Source: CAZVWW01 sp964631265 (lineage in GTDB: Bacteria; Thermotogota; Thermotogae; MWEM01). Taken from it: a DNA stretch of 59,402 nt. The notes below the pieces were generated by a model that saw nothing but the letters and a program-made list of their open reading frames with translations, did not search any database and was not told where the DNA came from. Each line of letters starts with the position of its first letter. Positions within the stretch are counted from its first letter, which is position 1. Where the stretch lies: assembly GCA_964631265.1 (NCBI GenBank), contig CAZVWW010000004.1, forward strand, positions 1 through 59,402, written 5' to 3'. This document shows, piece by piece, positions 1 to 8,244 of this stretch. Made by a program: the position numbers and the translations under genes.

Positions 1-825
1 GCCGTCATGCAGGATTGGGATTACAAAACCCGCACTCCGGCCCTCCCGCGTTTTGGCGTCCCCTTTCTGTTCCCCTATGAGAAAGGACTGTACGGTGTAG
101 CCGGATTAGCCGGATGGGATGATATGAAAGAATGGATATGGTATGGGTATACCGCTTCCTGGGAGGAGAAAAGACTCTGGGATTACACCATAATGCACAG
201 GGGAATGCCGGATACAACCATCAGCTGGAACGGTACCGAAGAAAGAGAAGAGATATTGATGGAAATCAAAACGCCCTTCCGGTTAAGAGAAACGTCTAAA
301 TTTGTCTATATAGAACCAAAAGTGGAATTAGGCGTTTATCACACGACCCGCTCATTAGAATTCAAACCACAGTTTGACATCAGCCTTTACGAAGGGTTCA
401 ACTATATCACCTACCCTGATAACACGATGAGTGTCCCTGAATTTTTTATGAACATAAAACTCGGAACCAGCGGCTATTACACCTCTTCCGGAATCGGGAT
501 GGGATTGCCTCTATCTACATTGGGAATGGCAAGGATATCCGCATTCAACGGGGAACTGGCATTCAAAACGGAGATCTGGTATCCTCTCAACTTCATCAAA
601 CCAATCGGCACGCCGGACGGTAAATTCAGATTAAATTCTGTCAACCTTCACCTGGGTGCCCTTACATCAACCGTATCGGAAACACCGGTTACGGGGATAG
701 CAGGACTGATTGTGAATTTTGGCGTTCAGTACTGGCTGGATTTACGGTTGCAGCTCGATCTGGAAATATCAGACAGGATTGTACCGAATATCTCGGTAGG
801 TAATTCAACACTGAGTAGTTTATAG
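1..825 (+). CDS. C-terminal part of a probable outer-membrane/surface beta-barrel protein
   Basis: The reading frame is open from the first base of the window, so the gene starts upstream and only its last ~274 residues are seen. The visible part has no catalytic motif. It is rich in alternating polar/hydrophobic stretches with many Tyr, Trp, Phe and Gly residues, the look of amphipathic beta strands (for example the segments around residues 95-130 and 215-265). That suits the barrel end of an outer-membrane or toga-type envelope protein. It ends 40 bases before the ABC ATPase, and the next start has its own AGGAGG site. No named family was recognised; the barrel call is an inference from composition. 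Confidence 0.45.
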   Translation, partial: AVMQDWDYKTRTPALPRFGVPFLFPYEKGLYGVAGLAGWDDMKEWIWYGYTASWEEKRLWDYTIMHRGMPDTTISWNGTEEREEILMEIKTPFRLRETSKFVYIEPKVELGVYHTTRSLEFKPQFDISLYEGFNYITYPDNTMSVPEFFMNIKLGTSGYYTSSGIGMGLPLSTLGMARISAFNGELAFKTEIWYPLNFIKPIGTPDGKFRLNSVNLHLGALTSTVSETPVTGIAGLIVNFGVQYWLDLRLQLDLEISDRIVPNISVGNSTLSSL

Positions 826-865
826 AGGATATGATGGTCTTGCAACCAATGACAGGAGGACTTCG

Positions 866-1645
866 ATGATAAGGATAGACAATCTGACTTTTTCATATAA
901 TGACAAGGAGCAACGCCCCGTGCTTGAAGGTATCAACCTGCAGATCAACAGTGGAGAGTTCTTCGGCATTATCGGACCAAACGGTTCGGGAAAGACCACC
1001 CTTTTTAAACTTATCCTCGGTTTTCTGAAACCGGACAGCGGTACGATTAAGATAGATGGGGATGACCTCAAAAATATCAGAAGAAAGCAGATCGCCAGAA
1101 AGATATCGGCGGTTATGCAGGACTTTCTTCCCGCTTATGATTTTACAGTCCAGGAGATTGTACATATGGGGAGGACACCGTATCTGGGTCTTCTGTCCGG
1201 AGAAGAGGAAAAAGATTATCGTGTCGTTCGCGAGGTCATTGAAGAAACAGAATTGGGTGGTTTTGAAGAAAAGACATTCAGCCGATTAAGCGGCGGGGAA
1301 AAACAGAGAGTCTTGATAGCCAAGTGCTTTGCCCAAAAGACGCCCATTCTCTTACTGGATGAGTTCGTCTCCCATCTTGATCCGGGTCATATACAACAGC
1401 TTGTTCAGCGGGTTTATCAAAAAAACAAAAGAGAAAAGGTTACAGTGCTCGGGATCTTTCATGATATCAACACAGCCTCTCTTTACTGTGACCGTCTGGC
1501 CGTTCTAAACGAGGGGAAGATTGTTAAAACAGGCCCTCCTGACCTGGTCATCGATGAGGAGATCCTCACCAGGGTCTACAACGCGAAAGGGTTTGTGATC
1601 AAGCATCCCAAAACGGGAAAACCACAAGTACTCCTGCAAAAATGA
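866..1645 (+). CDS. ABC transporter ATPase, FepC/BtuD (iron-siderophore/cobalamin) type
   Basis: This is a cytoplasmic ATPase subunit of 259 residues. It shows Walker A GPNGSGKT (37-44), Q-loop Gln85, signature LSGGE (141-145), Walker B ending in Asp165-Glu166 and switch His199. The segment HMGRTPYLG near residue 100 is typical of the FecE/FepC/BtuD subfamily, which drives uptake of ferric siderophores, haem or cobalamin. No permease or binding-protein gene lies beside it in the window, so partners may be upstream or elsewhere. A GACAGGAGG ribosome site precedes the ATG. The DUF503 gene follows 27 bases after the stop, so co-transcription is likely. The transported substrate cannot be fixed from sequence alone. 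Confidence 0.88.
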   Translation: MIRIDNLTFSYNDKEQRPVLEGINLQINSGEFFGIIGPNGSGKTTLFKLILGFLKPDSGTIKIDGDDLKNIRRKQIARKISAVMQDFLPAYDFTVQEIVHMGRTPYLGLLSGEEEKDYRVVREVIEETELGGFEEKTFSRLSGGEKQRVLIAKCFAQKTPILLLDEFVSHLDPGHIQQLVQRVYQKNKREKVTVLGIFHDINTASLYCDRLAVLNEGKIVKTGPPDLVIDEEILTRVYNAKGFVIKHPKTGKPQVLLQK

Positions 1646-1672
1646 GTCAAAAAGATCCGGAAAGGGAATAAT

Positions 1673-1957
1673 ATGATAACTGTTTTCAGAATAGAATTAA
1701 CCATCAAAGTTGAAGGCATACGCTCATTGAAGGAAAAGCGCGGTGTCATCAGTAGAATTAAGACATTAGTGAAAAAAACTTACAACGCCGGAATAGCAGA
1801 AAGTCATTTGAACGATGCCCTGGATTATATCGGTATCACAATCGCGCTGATAATCACGACGGGAACAGACCACAGAACGTTAATTGATAGACTAATAGAA
1901 CGAATTGAGGTCCTTAGCGGGGGGATAGCAGAAACGGAAGAAATTATTGAGGCATAA
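1673..1957 (+). CDS. DUF503 family protein (YlxP-like)
   Basis: A 94-residue protein with the SLKEKR motif near the N-terminus (residues 18-23) and the compact alpha/beta pattern of the DUF503 family. The family is widespread in Bacillota and Thermotogota. Some members lie near translation genes (infB, rbfA), but their biochemical role is not established. A GGAAAGGG ribosome site precedes the ATG. The gene ends at a hairpin shared with the converging Fur gene. The family call rests on the motif and length. Confidence 0.82.
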   Translation: MITVFRIELTIKVEGIRSLKEKRGVISRIKTLVKKTYNAGIAESHLNDALDYIGITIALIITTGTDHRTLIDRLIERIEVLSGGIAETEEIIEA

Positions 1958-2006
1958 AAAAGCCGGCCAAGATTATTATCACATCATGATCTCGCCGGCT
2001 TTTTTT
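1955..2006. terminator. bidirectional intrinsic terminator
   Basis: Inverted repeat GCCGGC (1962-1967) and GCCGGC (1994-1999), flanked by an A-run on the left and a T-run on the right, lies between the converging DUF503 and Fur genes. The U-tract is present in both directions. The loop is long (26 bases). Confidence 0.8.
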
Positions 2007-2010
2007 AATT

Positions 2011-2463
2011 TTATTCTTCTTGAGAAGAATTACTCTGGTCGCTGCATTTTTTGCATTTTCCGTAAAGTTTGATGTTGCGATCCTCAGCCTTAAACCCCAA
2101 CTCATCTTCAACCATTTTCTCAAAACGTTCAATCAGATCGTCGCTTAACTGATAGACCTCACCACAATCAGTGCAGATAGCATGTTGTTTTTTATGTTTA
2201 CTGCTGCTTGCCAGTTCATATCTGACAATACCCTCATCTATCTCGATCTTTCTTAAGAGGTCAAGGTCGCTTAAGAGTTCAACCGTTCTGTAAACGGTTG
2301 CCTTGCTTATTCTGGATCGTTTATCAAGAAGCTTTCTGTAAACCTCTTCAACGCTTAAGTGTTCTTCCGGGGTCTCGGCAAATATCTTCATAATAAGCTC
2401 TCTTTGAGCCGTTATCCGGAAATTTCTGTTTTTTAGTTCTTTTCTGAGAATATCGTTTACCAT
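2011..2463 (-). CDS. Fur/PerR/Zur-family metalloregulator
   Basis: A 150-residue DNA-binding repressor of the Fur superfamily. The recognition helix SKATVYRTVELL lies at about 53-64. The structural zinc site is formed by two CxxC pairs, Cys97/Cys100 and Cys137/Cys140. In this family, metal (Fe2+, Zn2+, Mn2+) or peroxide sensing controls metal uptake or stress genes. The sequence does not decide between Fur, Zur and PerR. The AGGAGG-type site just upstream of the ATG supports the start. It converges on the DUF503/FepC-like pair, so those import genes are candidate targets, but no Fur box was identified. Confidence 0.88.
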   Translation of the reverse strand: MVNDILRKELKNRNFRITAQRELIMKIFAETPEEHLSVEEVYRKLLDKRSRISKATVYRTVELLSDLDLLRKIEIDEGIVRYELASSSKHKKQHAICTDCGEVYQLSDDLIERFEKMVEDELGFKAEDRNIKLYGKCKKCSDQSNSSQEE

Positions 2464-2558
2464 TTAATTCGGCACCTCCTAAATTTACCGTATCTCAAAT
2501 CCTCTTATATGTTACCAATTATTTGTTGAATATAAATGACCTTAAGAATAAGTTTGTG

Positions 2559-2807
2559 TTAATTTCTGCCAAAGAACCGGGCGTATATGATGGTGCCAAC
2601 CACATTCAACACCATCAGTATCAGAACGATGTCAAACATATAGGGCTGTTCCTGACCAATTCCAATCAGTAAAAAGACTAACAACAACTTAATACCGATA
2701 GAATTAACATTTACCAGAATATTCCATCGCTCTCTGCTGAAAATGACGGCAAACACCTGAATAACGATGAGCGAAACAACAACGACCATTAAAAGAGTAT
2801 TCATCAT
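2559..2807 (-). CDS. MrpF/MnhF-like cation:proton antiporter small subunit
   Basis: A hydrophobic protein of 82 residues with three predicted membrane helices (about 3-22, 35-51 and 57-78). The C-terminal pattern VLNVVGTIIYARF resembles the end of MrpF/MnhF/PhaF subunits of multisubunit Na+/H+ antiporters, where helix 3 reads LxFVGTVAxAryL. In those complexes MrpF never acts alone. Here no other mrp subunit is visible: the neighbours are queD and a Fur regulator. It may be an orphan, a relic or a repurposed small membrane protein. The family call rests on size, topology and the C-terminal motif. Confidence 0.5.
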   Translation of the reverse strand: MMNTLLMVVVVSLIVIQVFAVIFSRERWNILVNVNSIGIKLLLVFLLIGIGQEQPYMFDIVLILMVLNVVGTIIYARFFGRN

Positions 2808-2844
2808 CCTGATAGTCCTTTAGACAGAGATGACAGTGACAAAA

Positions 2845-3207
2845 TCAGGCATCCTCTCCGTGATAGGACACATAACTGCTTTCAGTTTCAAAGACCTTTA
2901 TTTCATATAGAGAAACCCTTTCTGATGAAAGAACGGGGTTTAATCTTTCCCATATCCAGACCGCTATGTTCTCAGCTGACGGCTGTTCAATGATCTCATT
3001 GATATATGCATGGTCCAGCTTGTCCAGTACGTGAGTTTTCACTTTTTTCTTTAAGATATTGAAATCCAAGACCATTCCCTCGGCATCCCTTTCTCCTTTG
3101 ACCGCGACCTCAAGGTGATACCGGTGGCCGTGGAGCTTCTCACACTTACCGTGATACCGGATGAGATTATGAGCGGCATCAAAATGAAAGCGACTGCTGA
3201 CAAGCAT
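2845..3207 (-). CDS. queD: QueD: 6-carboxytetrahydropterin synthase
   Basis: This enzyme converts 7,8-dihydroneopterin triphosphate to 6-carboxy-5,6,7,8-tetrahydropterin in queuosine/7-deazaguanine synthesis. From the chosen ATG at 3207, zinc ligands His13, His26 and His28 and catalytic Cys22 are present (CxxxHGH), and the conserved Glu lies in FETESSYVSY near the C-terminus. The frame stays open further upstream, but this start sits just after the pheT stop and behind GAAGGGTGA, so it is preferred. The gene is the last of the ahcY-purH-pheST run. No queC/E/F is in the window. A pterin (PTPS) role is a less likely alternative. Confidence 0.87.
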   Translation of the reverse strand: MLVSSRFHFDAAHNLIRYHGKCEKLHGHRYHLEVAVKGERDAEGMVLDFNILKKKVKTHVLDKLDHAYINEIIEQPSAENIAVWIWERLNPVLSSERVSLYEIKVFETESSYVSYHGEDA

Positions 3208-3211
3208 GCAA

Positions 3212-5647
3212 TCACCCTTCTCTGATTTCGAGATTCTCTTTCTCAAAGATCTTTTTCACACTCATGATGTTTTTATCCAGTTCTTTTTGGGACAACGTAT
3301 GATCAACCGCTCTAAAGACAACGGATATGGTAATGCTTGTGAAGCCGGTTTTGATGTTTTTCCCGGAATAGACATCCACAATATTCACATATTCAACATC
3401 TTTTATTGCTTTGATCTGTTTTATAATACGGCCAATTTCCTTACCTCGACCCACGAGAACGGAAAAGTCTTTTCTGCTGGCCGGGAAGTTCGTTCCCAAA
3501 ACTGACCTCCAATCCCTCGGATAACTGTTCACTGCATTGTACAGTTTACCCAGATCAATTTCTGCCCAATAGGCTTGTTGATCAACACCATACGATGCTG
3601 TCACCTTTTTTCTGAGTAGACCGAATACGCCGATTATTTCATCGTCTACCATTATTCTGGCACCCTGTCCACTGTAAATTATATCAGAAAAGTCCTCTTC
3701 AGCCGTCAATCTTTGATATTTTATCACGCTGTCGTCAATCTCAAGATGCCATAAGAGTTCTTCAAGTACCCCCTTAAAGGTGTGGAAGTCTACCATTCGC
3801 TTATCCATGTAATCCTCTTTGTTAATCTTGCCGGTAAAAACAATCGAGAGGGTTTCACGTTCCTGAAAAGTGTCATTTTCTTTCAGAAATGAGACCCCGG
3901 TCTCAAATAGTTTCGCATTGGACTGTTGATGCGAAAAATTATAGCCAAGTGTTTTCATGGTAGTCATCAAAAGAGAGGGGCGCAAAACAGAAATATCCTT
4001 TGAAAGCGGCCTCAGCAATTCAACCCTTCTTTTATCCCACATATGCGTTTCATCAAGTCCCAGGTTTTTGACCTCATCCGGGTCGATCAAAGAAAGAGGC
4101 AGAATCTCGTTGAAACCGGCTGATGTCATCAGATTTCTGCATTTATATCTGAATCGCTGATAGTCATCCCGCTTATCCCCGAATGACTTTATCTCAGGGA
4201 GTTTTGACGGAATGAGCTCATATGAATTGATTCTGCCGATCTCTTCAATCAGATCGACTTCCCTCTCCACGTCAGGTCTGTAGGTCGGTATCTTAACCAT
4301 CCAGGTCTTGCTCTCACTGTTGAAGAAGACTTCAAATCCGAGTGTTCTGAGTGATCGTTCGATCTGTTCATAAGTGTATTCCATACCCAGCAGTCTGTTC
4401 ACTCTCTCATATCTCAGTGTTACTTCTTTTCTGTCAATGGTGGCAGGATAATTATCGAGTATGCCCTTTGATACCGTTCCCCCGGCTAATGAACTGATCA
4501 GGTGAGCCAGGCGTTTGAGGACGAATTCTGTGTTGTTGGGATCAACGCCTCTCTCAAATCTGTACGATGAATCGCTTGAAAGGTTGAATTTTCTGGCAGT
4601 TCTTCGGATTTTGACCGGATCAAACGTAGCGACTTCCAGCAGGACCCGCTTTGTCTCTCTCGTTACCCCGGTTCCTTTTCCGCCCATGATGCCGGCCAGT
4701 GCCAGTGGATTCTCACCATCTGTGATAAGCATTTCGTCACCACTGCACGTTATCTCCTCATCATTCAGCAATAAGAGTTCCTCATCCTTATTTGCCAGAC
4801 GGACTTGAATAGCCGGATTGTTCAGTTTTTCCAGATCAAAGGCATGGATCGGATGGCCGGTTTCCATCAGGACATAGTTTGTGACATCAACGACATTGTT
4901 GATCGGGCGCAATCCAATGGCCTTCAGATCCCGCTTGAGCCATTCGGGAGATTCTCCGACCCGGACATCCTCAATCACAAGAGAAGCATATCTGAAACAA
5001 TTCTCAGGGGTATCAATCTCAATATTGATCAGGCCGGTTGTCTCTTTATCGCCTTCATTGTAATCGGTGTCTATCGGTTTAAGCTCTTTTTCCCCTTTTG
5101 TCAGCGAATGGACCTCCCTGGCAACCCCGATAAACGAGAGTTCATCTGGCCGGTTCGCTGTCACTTCAAGATCAAAGACACTGTCGTTCAGATCGAAGAA
5201 TTCCAGGACATCCGTACCGGGTTCAATCGACTCATTGAACCGGTAAACATGCTCTGACTTTTCCTCGAGGTTCAGCTCTTCAAGGGAGCACATCATCCCC
5301 TCGGATTTCACTCCTCTCAATTTGGCCTTTTTGATCTTAAATCCACCCTTGATGGTTGCCCCGACAACGGCAACCGGAACGGTGTCATTCACATTCAACG
5401 ACCTGTCCCCGGTGACGATTGTCCTGGTATCATGACCGATATCCACTCTGCAGACGATCAGCCGGTCAGCATTCGGATGGTCCTCGATCTCAACAATCCG
5501 GCCGGCAAAGACCTTTTCGATTCCCTCCCATGGATTCTCGATTGATTCAACCGATGTCCCGCTCAAACTCCACAAACTGTCTAATTTTTCATCGGACAGA
5601 TCCGAGATGTCTATGTATTTTTGCAGCCATTTTTTTGATATTAGCAT
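3212..5647 (-). CDS. pheT: Phenylalanyl-tRNA synthetase beta subunit
   Basis: At 811 residues this is a full-length beta chain of the (alpha-beta)2 enzyme that charges tRNA-Phe. Visible domains in order are an N-terminal EMAP-type tRNA-binding fold (about 40-150), B3/B4 editing region (about 205-380, with the NNVVDVTNY motif), B5 domain (about 400-480), catalytic-like domain and C-terminal FDX-ACB domain (about 715-811, beginning FPASRKDFSV). It starts 13 bases after the pheS stop behind GAGGGGAG, as expected for a co-translated pheST pair. The stop lies only four bases upstream of the queD start, implying coupling. Nothing is truncated. Confidence 0.98.
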   Translation of the reverse strand: MLISKKWLQKYIDISDLSDEKLDSLWSLSGTSVESIENPWEGIEKVFAGRIVEIEDHPNADRLIVCRVDIGHDTRTIVTGDRSLNVNDTVPVAVVGATIKGGFKIKKAKLRGVKSEGMMCSLEELNLEEKSEHVYRFNESIEPGTDVLEFFDLNDSVFDLEVTANRPDELSFIGVAREVHSLTKGEKELKPIDTDYNEGDKETTGLINIEIDTPENCFRYASLVIEDVRVGESPEWLKRDLKAIGLRPINNVVDVTNYVLMETGHPIHAFDLEKLNNPAIQVRLANKDEELLLLNDEEITCSGDEMLITDGENPLALAGIMGGKGTGVTRETKRVLLEVATFDPVKIRRTARKFNLSSDSSYRFERGVDPNNTEFVLKRLAHLISSLAGGTVSKGILDNYPATIDRKEVTLRYERVNRLLGMEYTYEQIERSLRTLGFEVFFNSESKTWMVKIPTYRPDVEREVDLIEEIGRINSYELIPSKLPEIKSFGDKRDDYQRFRYKCRNLMTSAGFNEILPLSLIDPDEVKNLGLDETHMWDKRRVELLRPLSKDISVLRPSLLMTTMKTLGYNFSHQQSNAKLFETGVSFLKENDTFQERETLSIVFTGKINKEDYMDKRMVDFHTFKGVLEELLWHLEIDDSVIKYQRLTAEEDFSDIIYSGQGARIMVDDEIIGVFGLLRKKVTASYGVDQQAYWAEIDLGKLYNAVNSYPRDWRSVLGTNFPASRKDFSVLVGRGKEIGRIIKQIKAIKDVEYVNIVDVYSGKNIKTGFTSITISVVFRAVDHTLSQKELDKNIMSVKKIFEKENLEIREG

Positions 5648-5660
5648 CTAAACACTCCCC

Positions 5661-6683
5661 TCAAAGTTCCTGTCTTAAAAATCGGATGTCTCCCCGTACG
5701 AGGTCCCTGATATCTTTGAGACCGTACTTGAGCATCGCCAGTCTCTCTATGCCGGCGCCAAACGCAAATCCGGTCCATTTTTCAGGGTCATAACCGACTG
5801 CCTTGAAAACGTTGGGATCCACCATACCGGCACCAAGAACTTCAAGCCATTGTGTTCTGGAATGTCTGTCTTTCCAACTGACATCGACTTCAAAACTCGG
5901 TTCTGTAAACGGGAAAAAACTGGGCCTTAATCTGATTTCCTTTTTCTCTCCAAAGTACTGGCTCATAAAATGCTCCAGTGTTCCCTTGAGGTGTGAAACG
6001 CTTATGTCCTTGTCCACCAGAAGCCCCTCCACCTGATGAAACATCGGTAGGTGAGTGGCATCGTAATCACTTCTGTAGACCTTTCCCGGGGCGATGATTG
6101 CGATGGGAGGCTCCGTCATCTCCATGGTTCTGATCTGAACGGGAGAGGTGTGTGTTCTCAACAGCACCTTATCCTGCCGCAAATAAAAACTGTCATGCTC
6201 ATCTCTTGCCGGGTGCCATTCCGGGGTATTGAGGGCCTCAAAATTGTAAAACACATCTTCTATCTCCGGTCCTTCTTTAACTGCATATCCGATTGAAATA
6301 AAAATATCCTCAATCTCGCGTTGTGCTTTTTTGACAAGATGCTCAAATCCAATCTCCCTTCTTGCTCCCGGGAGTGTTACATCGGTCCAGAGCTTCTCTT
6401 CCTTCTTTTCCTTCTCCTTCTCCGCTAACGCCCTTTTTTTCTCTTCTATGCGTTGTGTTATCTTTCCTTTCACGATATTTGTTTCTTTGCCGACCAGCGG
6501 CCTGATATCGGAATTCAGTGTTCCGAGTTTTTTGAGGAAGTTCCTGGTCAATACTCCCTTTTTCCCCAGATATTTGACCCTTAATTGTTCCAGCGTCTCA
6601 CTGTCAAGGGTTTGTCTGATCTCTTCCTCGGCCTTTTCAGCTACTTCTTCAAGGTCTTTTAGGATTTCAAGTTTATCGCTCAT
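5661..6683 (-). CDS. pheS: Phenylalanyl-tRNA synthetase alpha subunit
   Basis: The catalytic alpha chain, 340 residues and of normal length. An N-terminal coiled-coil arm (about 1-110, rich in Glu/Lys/Leu) is followed by the class II synthetase core. The core shows HPARDEHDSFYL, RTHTSPVQIR, the motif 2 region with FHQVEG, and motif 3 GAGIERLAML near residue 315. The ATG follows GGGAGGAATCTT. It lies 20 bases downstream of the purH-like stop and 13 bases upstream of pheT on the minus strand, forming one likely transcript. Confidence 0.98.
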   Translation of the reverse strand: MSDKLEILKDLEEVAEKAEEEIRQTLDSETLEQLRVKYLGKKGVLTRNFLKKLGTLNSDIRPLVGKETNIVKGKITQRIEEKKRALAEKEKEKKEEKLWTDVTLPGARREIGFEHLVKKAQREIEDIFISIGYAVKEGPEIEDVFYNFEALNTPEWHPARDEHDSFYLRQDKVLLRTHTSPVQIRTMEMTEPPIAIIAPGKVYRSDYDATHLPMFHQVEGLLVDKDISVSHLKGTLEHFMSQYFGEKKEIRLRPSFFPFTEPSFEVDVSWKDRHSRTQWLEVLGAGMVDPNVFKAVGYDPEKWTGFAFGAGIERLAMLKYGLKDIRDLVRGDIRFLRQEL

Positions 6684-6703
6684 AAGATTCCTCCCGATTC
6701 CTG

Positions 6704-8236
6704 TTATGAATAATGTCTTTTATTATAAACATAGACTGATACTGAATTCTTGTAGAAAAAATCCTTCAAATCGTTGTTGAGACTATCCTCCATGGGAAGC
6801 AGCACAGCCCGCATGCCAAAGAGATCAAAACACTGTTCGAGGACAGTTCTGGACGGTATCTTATCGAATGACAGAATGCCATCTCTGATCATTTCTTTAT
6901 CTGCCGGTTTGAGTCGGTTCCTCAAAGTCTCGAAGGCCTCTTTTACGGTTATTTCGCCTGATACCATACCGAGAACCCGGTTGTCTTTCATGTTGATGAT
7001 GGCATGCGTTTCCAGATTCTGAAGAATCTGGGCCAGGACCGTTATCTCTTCAATCTCAACAGGTTGTCCGGTATCCGGTCTATATTCTTCATTAATATTA
7101 CCAAAGGACTGCAGGGTGTTCTTTTTCTGAAACGCCAGTTCAGACTCAAGAAAGAACCTGTCATAATCTCCAACAGGAAAATCTGTATATCTCGCCACAA
7201 TGGTAATATTGTCATCATGTAATACGCTTTCGGCTTCTTTCGAAAAGGAAGAGGCTATCACAACATCAAACCCCATATTCATGAGTGATGTTGCCATAAC
7301 CCGATTTATCTCTCCTTTACATAAGAACGCCATGTTATCAAGCGGATTCGATTCATGCAATTCTCTCACGCTTTGAAGAAAAACTTCATCGTCAAAGTTA
7401 AATGAAAAATGCAGCGGTTTAAAATTGGACATAACAACAAACCCCTCACGTGTGATTGTATTCAAGAACTTCAACCCGAAATGGATCTGTTTGTACAATC
7501 TTAACGTAAAACGCTGTTTCTTCAAAAAATAAAGGTTTTCAAAAAGGGAGGCACTGCCGGTCTGTTTTGTCAGATAGGCCTCCTGATGAGGGTTGTTACC
7601 ATAATCGAACTCTTCAATTCTTTCCAGCGTCAGATGGTCGAACTTCTCCTCGGCAAAGAGAAAGGAAAGGGCCTCGTGTATGCCCTCTTCGTATTTCATT
7701 GTGCAATGAAAGGCCTTTAATGCAAATTTACGTCTTTCCTGCAGGGGCAGATCACCGCAAAGGTCAATACTTTCGTTTATCTTTTGATAATCATCCGGAT
7801 CGACAACGGGAATAACCGCTCTGTAATTCTTTGCAGCCGCGCGTATGAGGTTAACACCACCTATATCAATCTTTGACAGGAGCTCATATTCATCGTAAAC
7901 CGTCTTTGCAAACCGCTTGAAAGGACAAAAATTCGAGACGATCATATCGATTTCCGGGATCTCCCTTGAGCTGATCTGCTGCATATGATCCTCGTTATCC
8001 CGATCTGCCAGGATACCGCCCATCAGTTTGCGATGGATTGTTTTTACCCGGCCGTCCAGTATCTCGTCAATCCCGGTATATTCCGCCACTGAAACCACAT
8101 TCAGTCCGGCATCTTTCAGGAGTTTAAAAGTTCCGCTGGTTGAAACCAGCTCAACTCCTTTCTCAGCGAGCCGCCTTGCAAATTCAACGATACCCTTTTT
8201 ATCGTAGACACTAATCAAGGCACGTCTTATATTCAT
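6704..8236 (-). CDS. PurH-like protein with degenerate active sites
   Basis: A 510-residue homologue of bifunctional PurH (AICAR transformylase/IMP cyclohydrolase), the last two steps of de novo IMP synthesis. The N-terminal third is recognisable (ALISVYDKKG, STSGTFKLL, LDGRVKTIH, DIGGVNLIRAAAKN, VVDPDDY). The usual NLYPF reads NFCPF, so the cyclohydrolase Tyr is Cys. In the second domain YGNNPHQ survives, but the catalytic KHxxPCG, SYNNxxD and FGG(I/V) motifs are not found. Both activities are therefore doubtful as drawn. The frame is intact over 1.5 kb, so it appears selected rather than decayed. It follows ahcY by eight bases and precedes pheS. Alternatives are a regulatory or re-purposed PurH paralogue. 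Confidence 0.72.
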   Translation of the reverse strand: MNIRRALISVYDKKGIVEFARRLAEKGVELVSTSGTFKLLKDAGLNVVSVAEYTGIDEILDGRVKTIHRKLMGGILADRDNEDHMQQISSREIPEIDMIVSNFCPFKRFAKTVYDEYELLSKIDIGGVNLIRAAAKNYRAVIPVVDPDDYQKINESIDLCGDLPLQERRKFALKAFHCTMKYEEGIHEALSFLFAEEKFDHLTLERIEEFDYGNNPHQEAYLTKQTGSASLFENLYFLKKQRFTLRLYKQIHFGLKFLNTITREGFVVMSNFKPLHFSFNFDDEVFLQSVRELHESNPLDNMAFLCKGEINRVMATSLMNMGFDVVIASSFSKEAESVLHDDNITIVARYTDFPVGDYDRFFLESELAFQKKNTLQSFGNINEEYRPDTGQPVEIEEITVLAQILQNLETHAIINMKDNRVLGMVSGEITVKEAFETLRNRLKPADKEMIRDGILSFDKIPSRTVLEQCFDLFGMRAVLLPMEDSLNNDLKDFFYKNSVSVYVYNKRHYS

Positions 8237-8244
8237 TTATAGTA

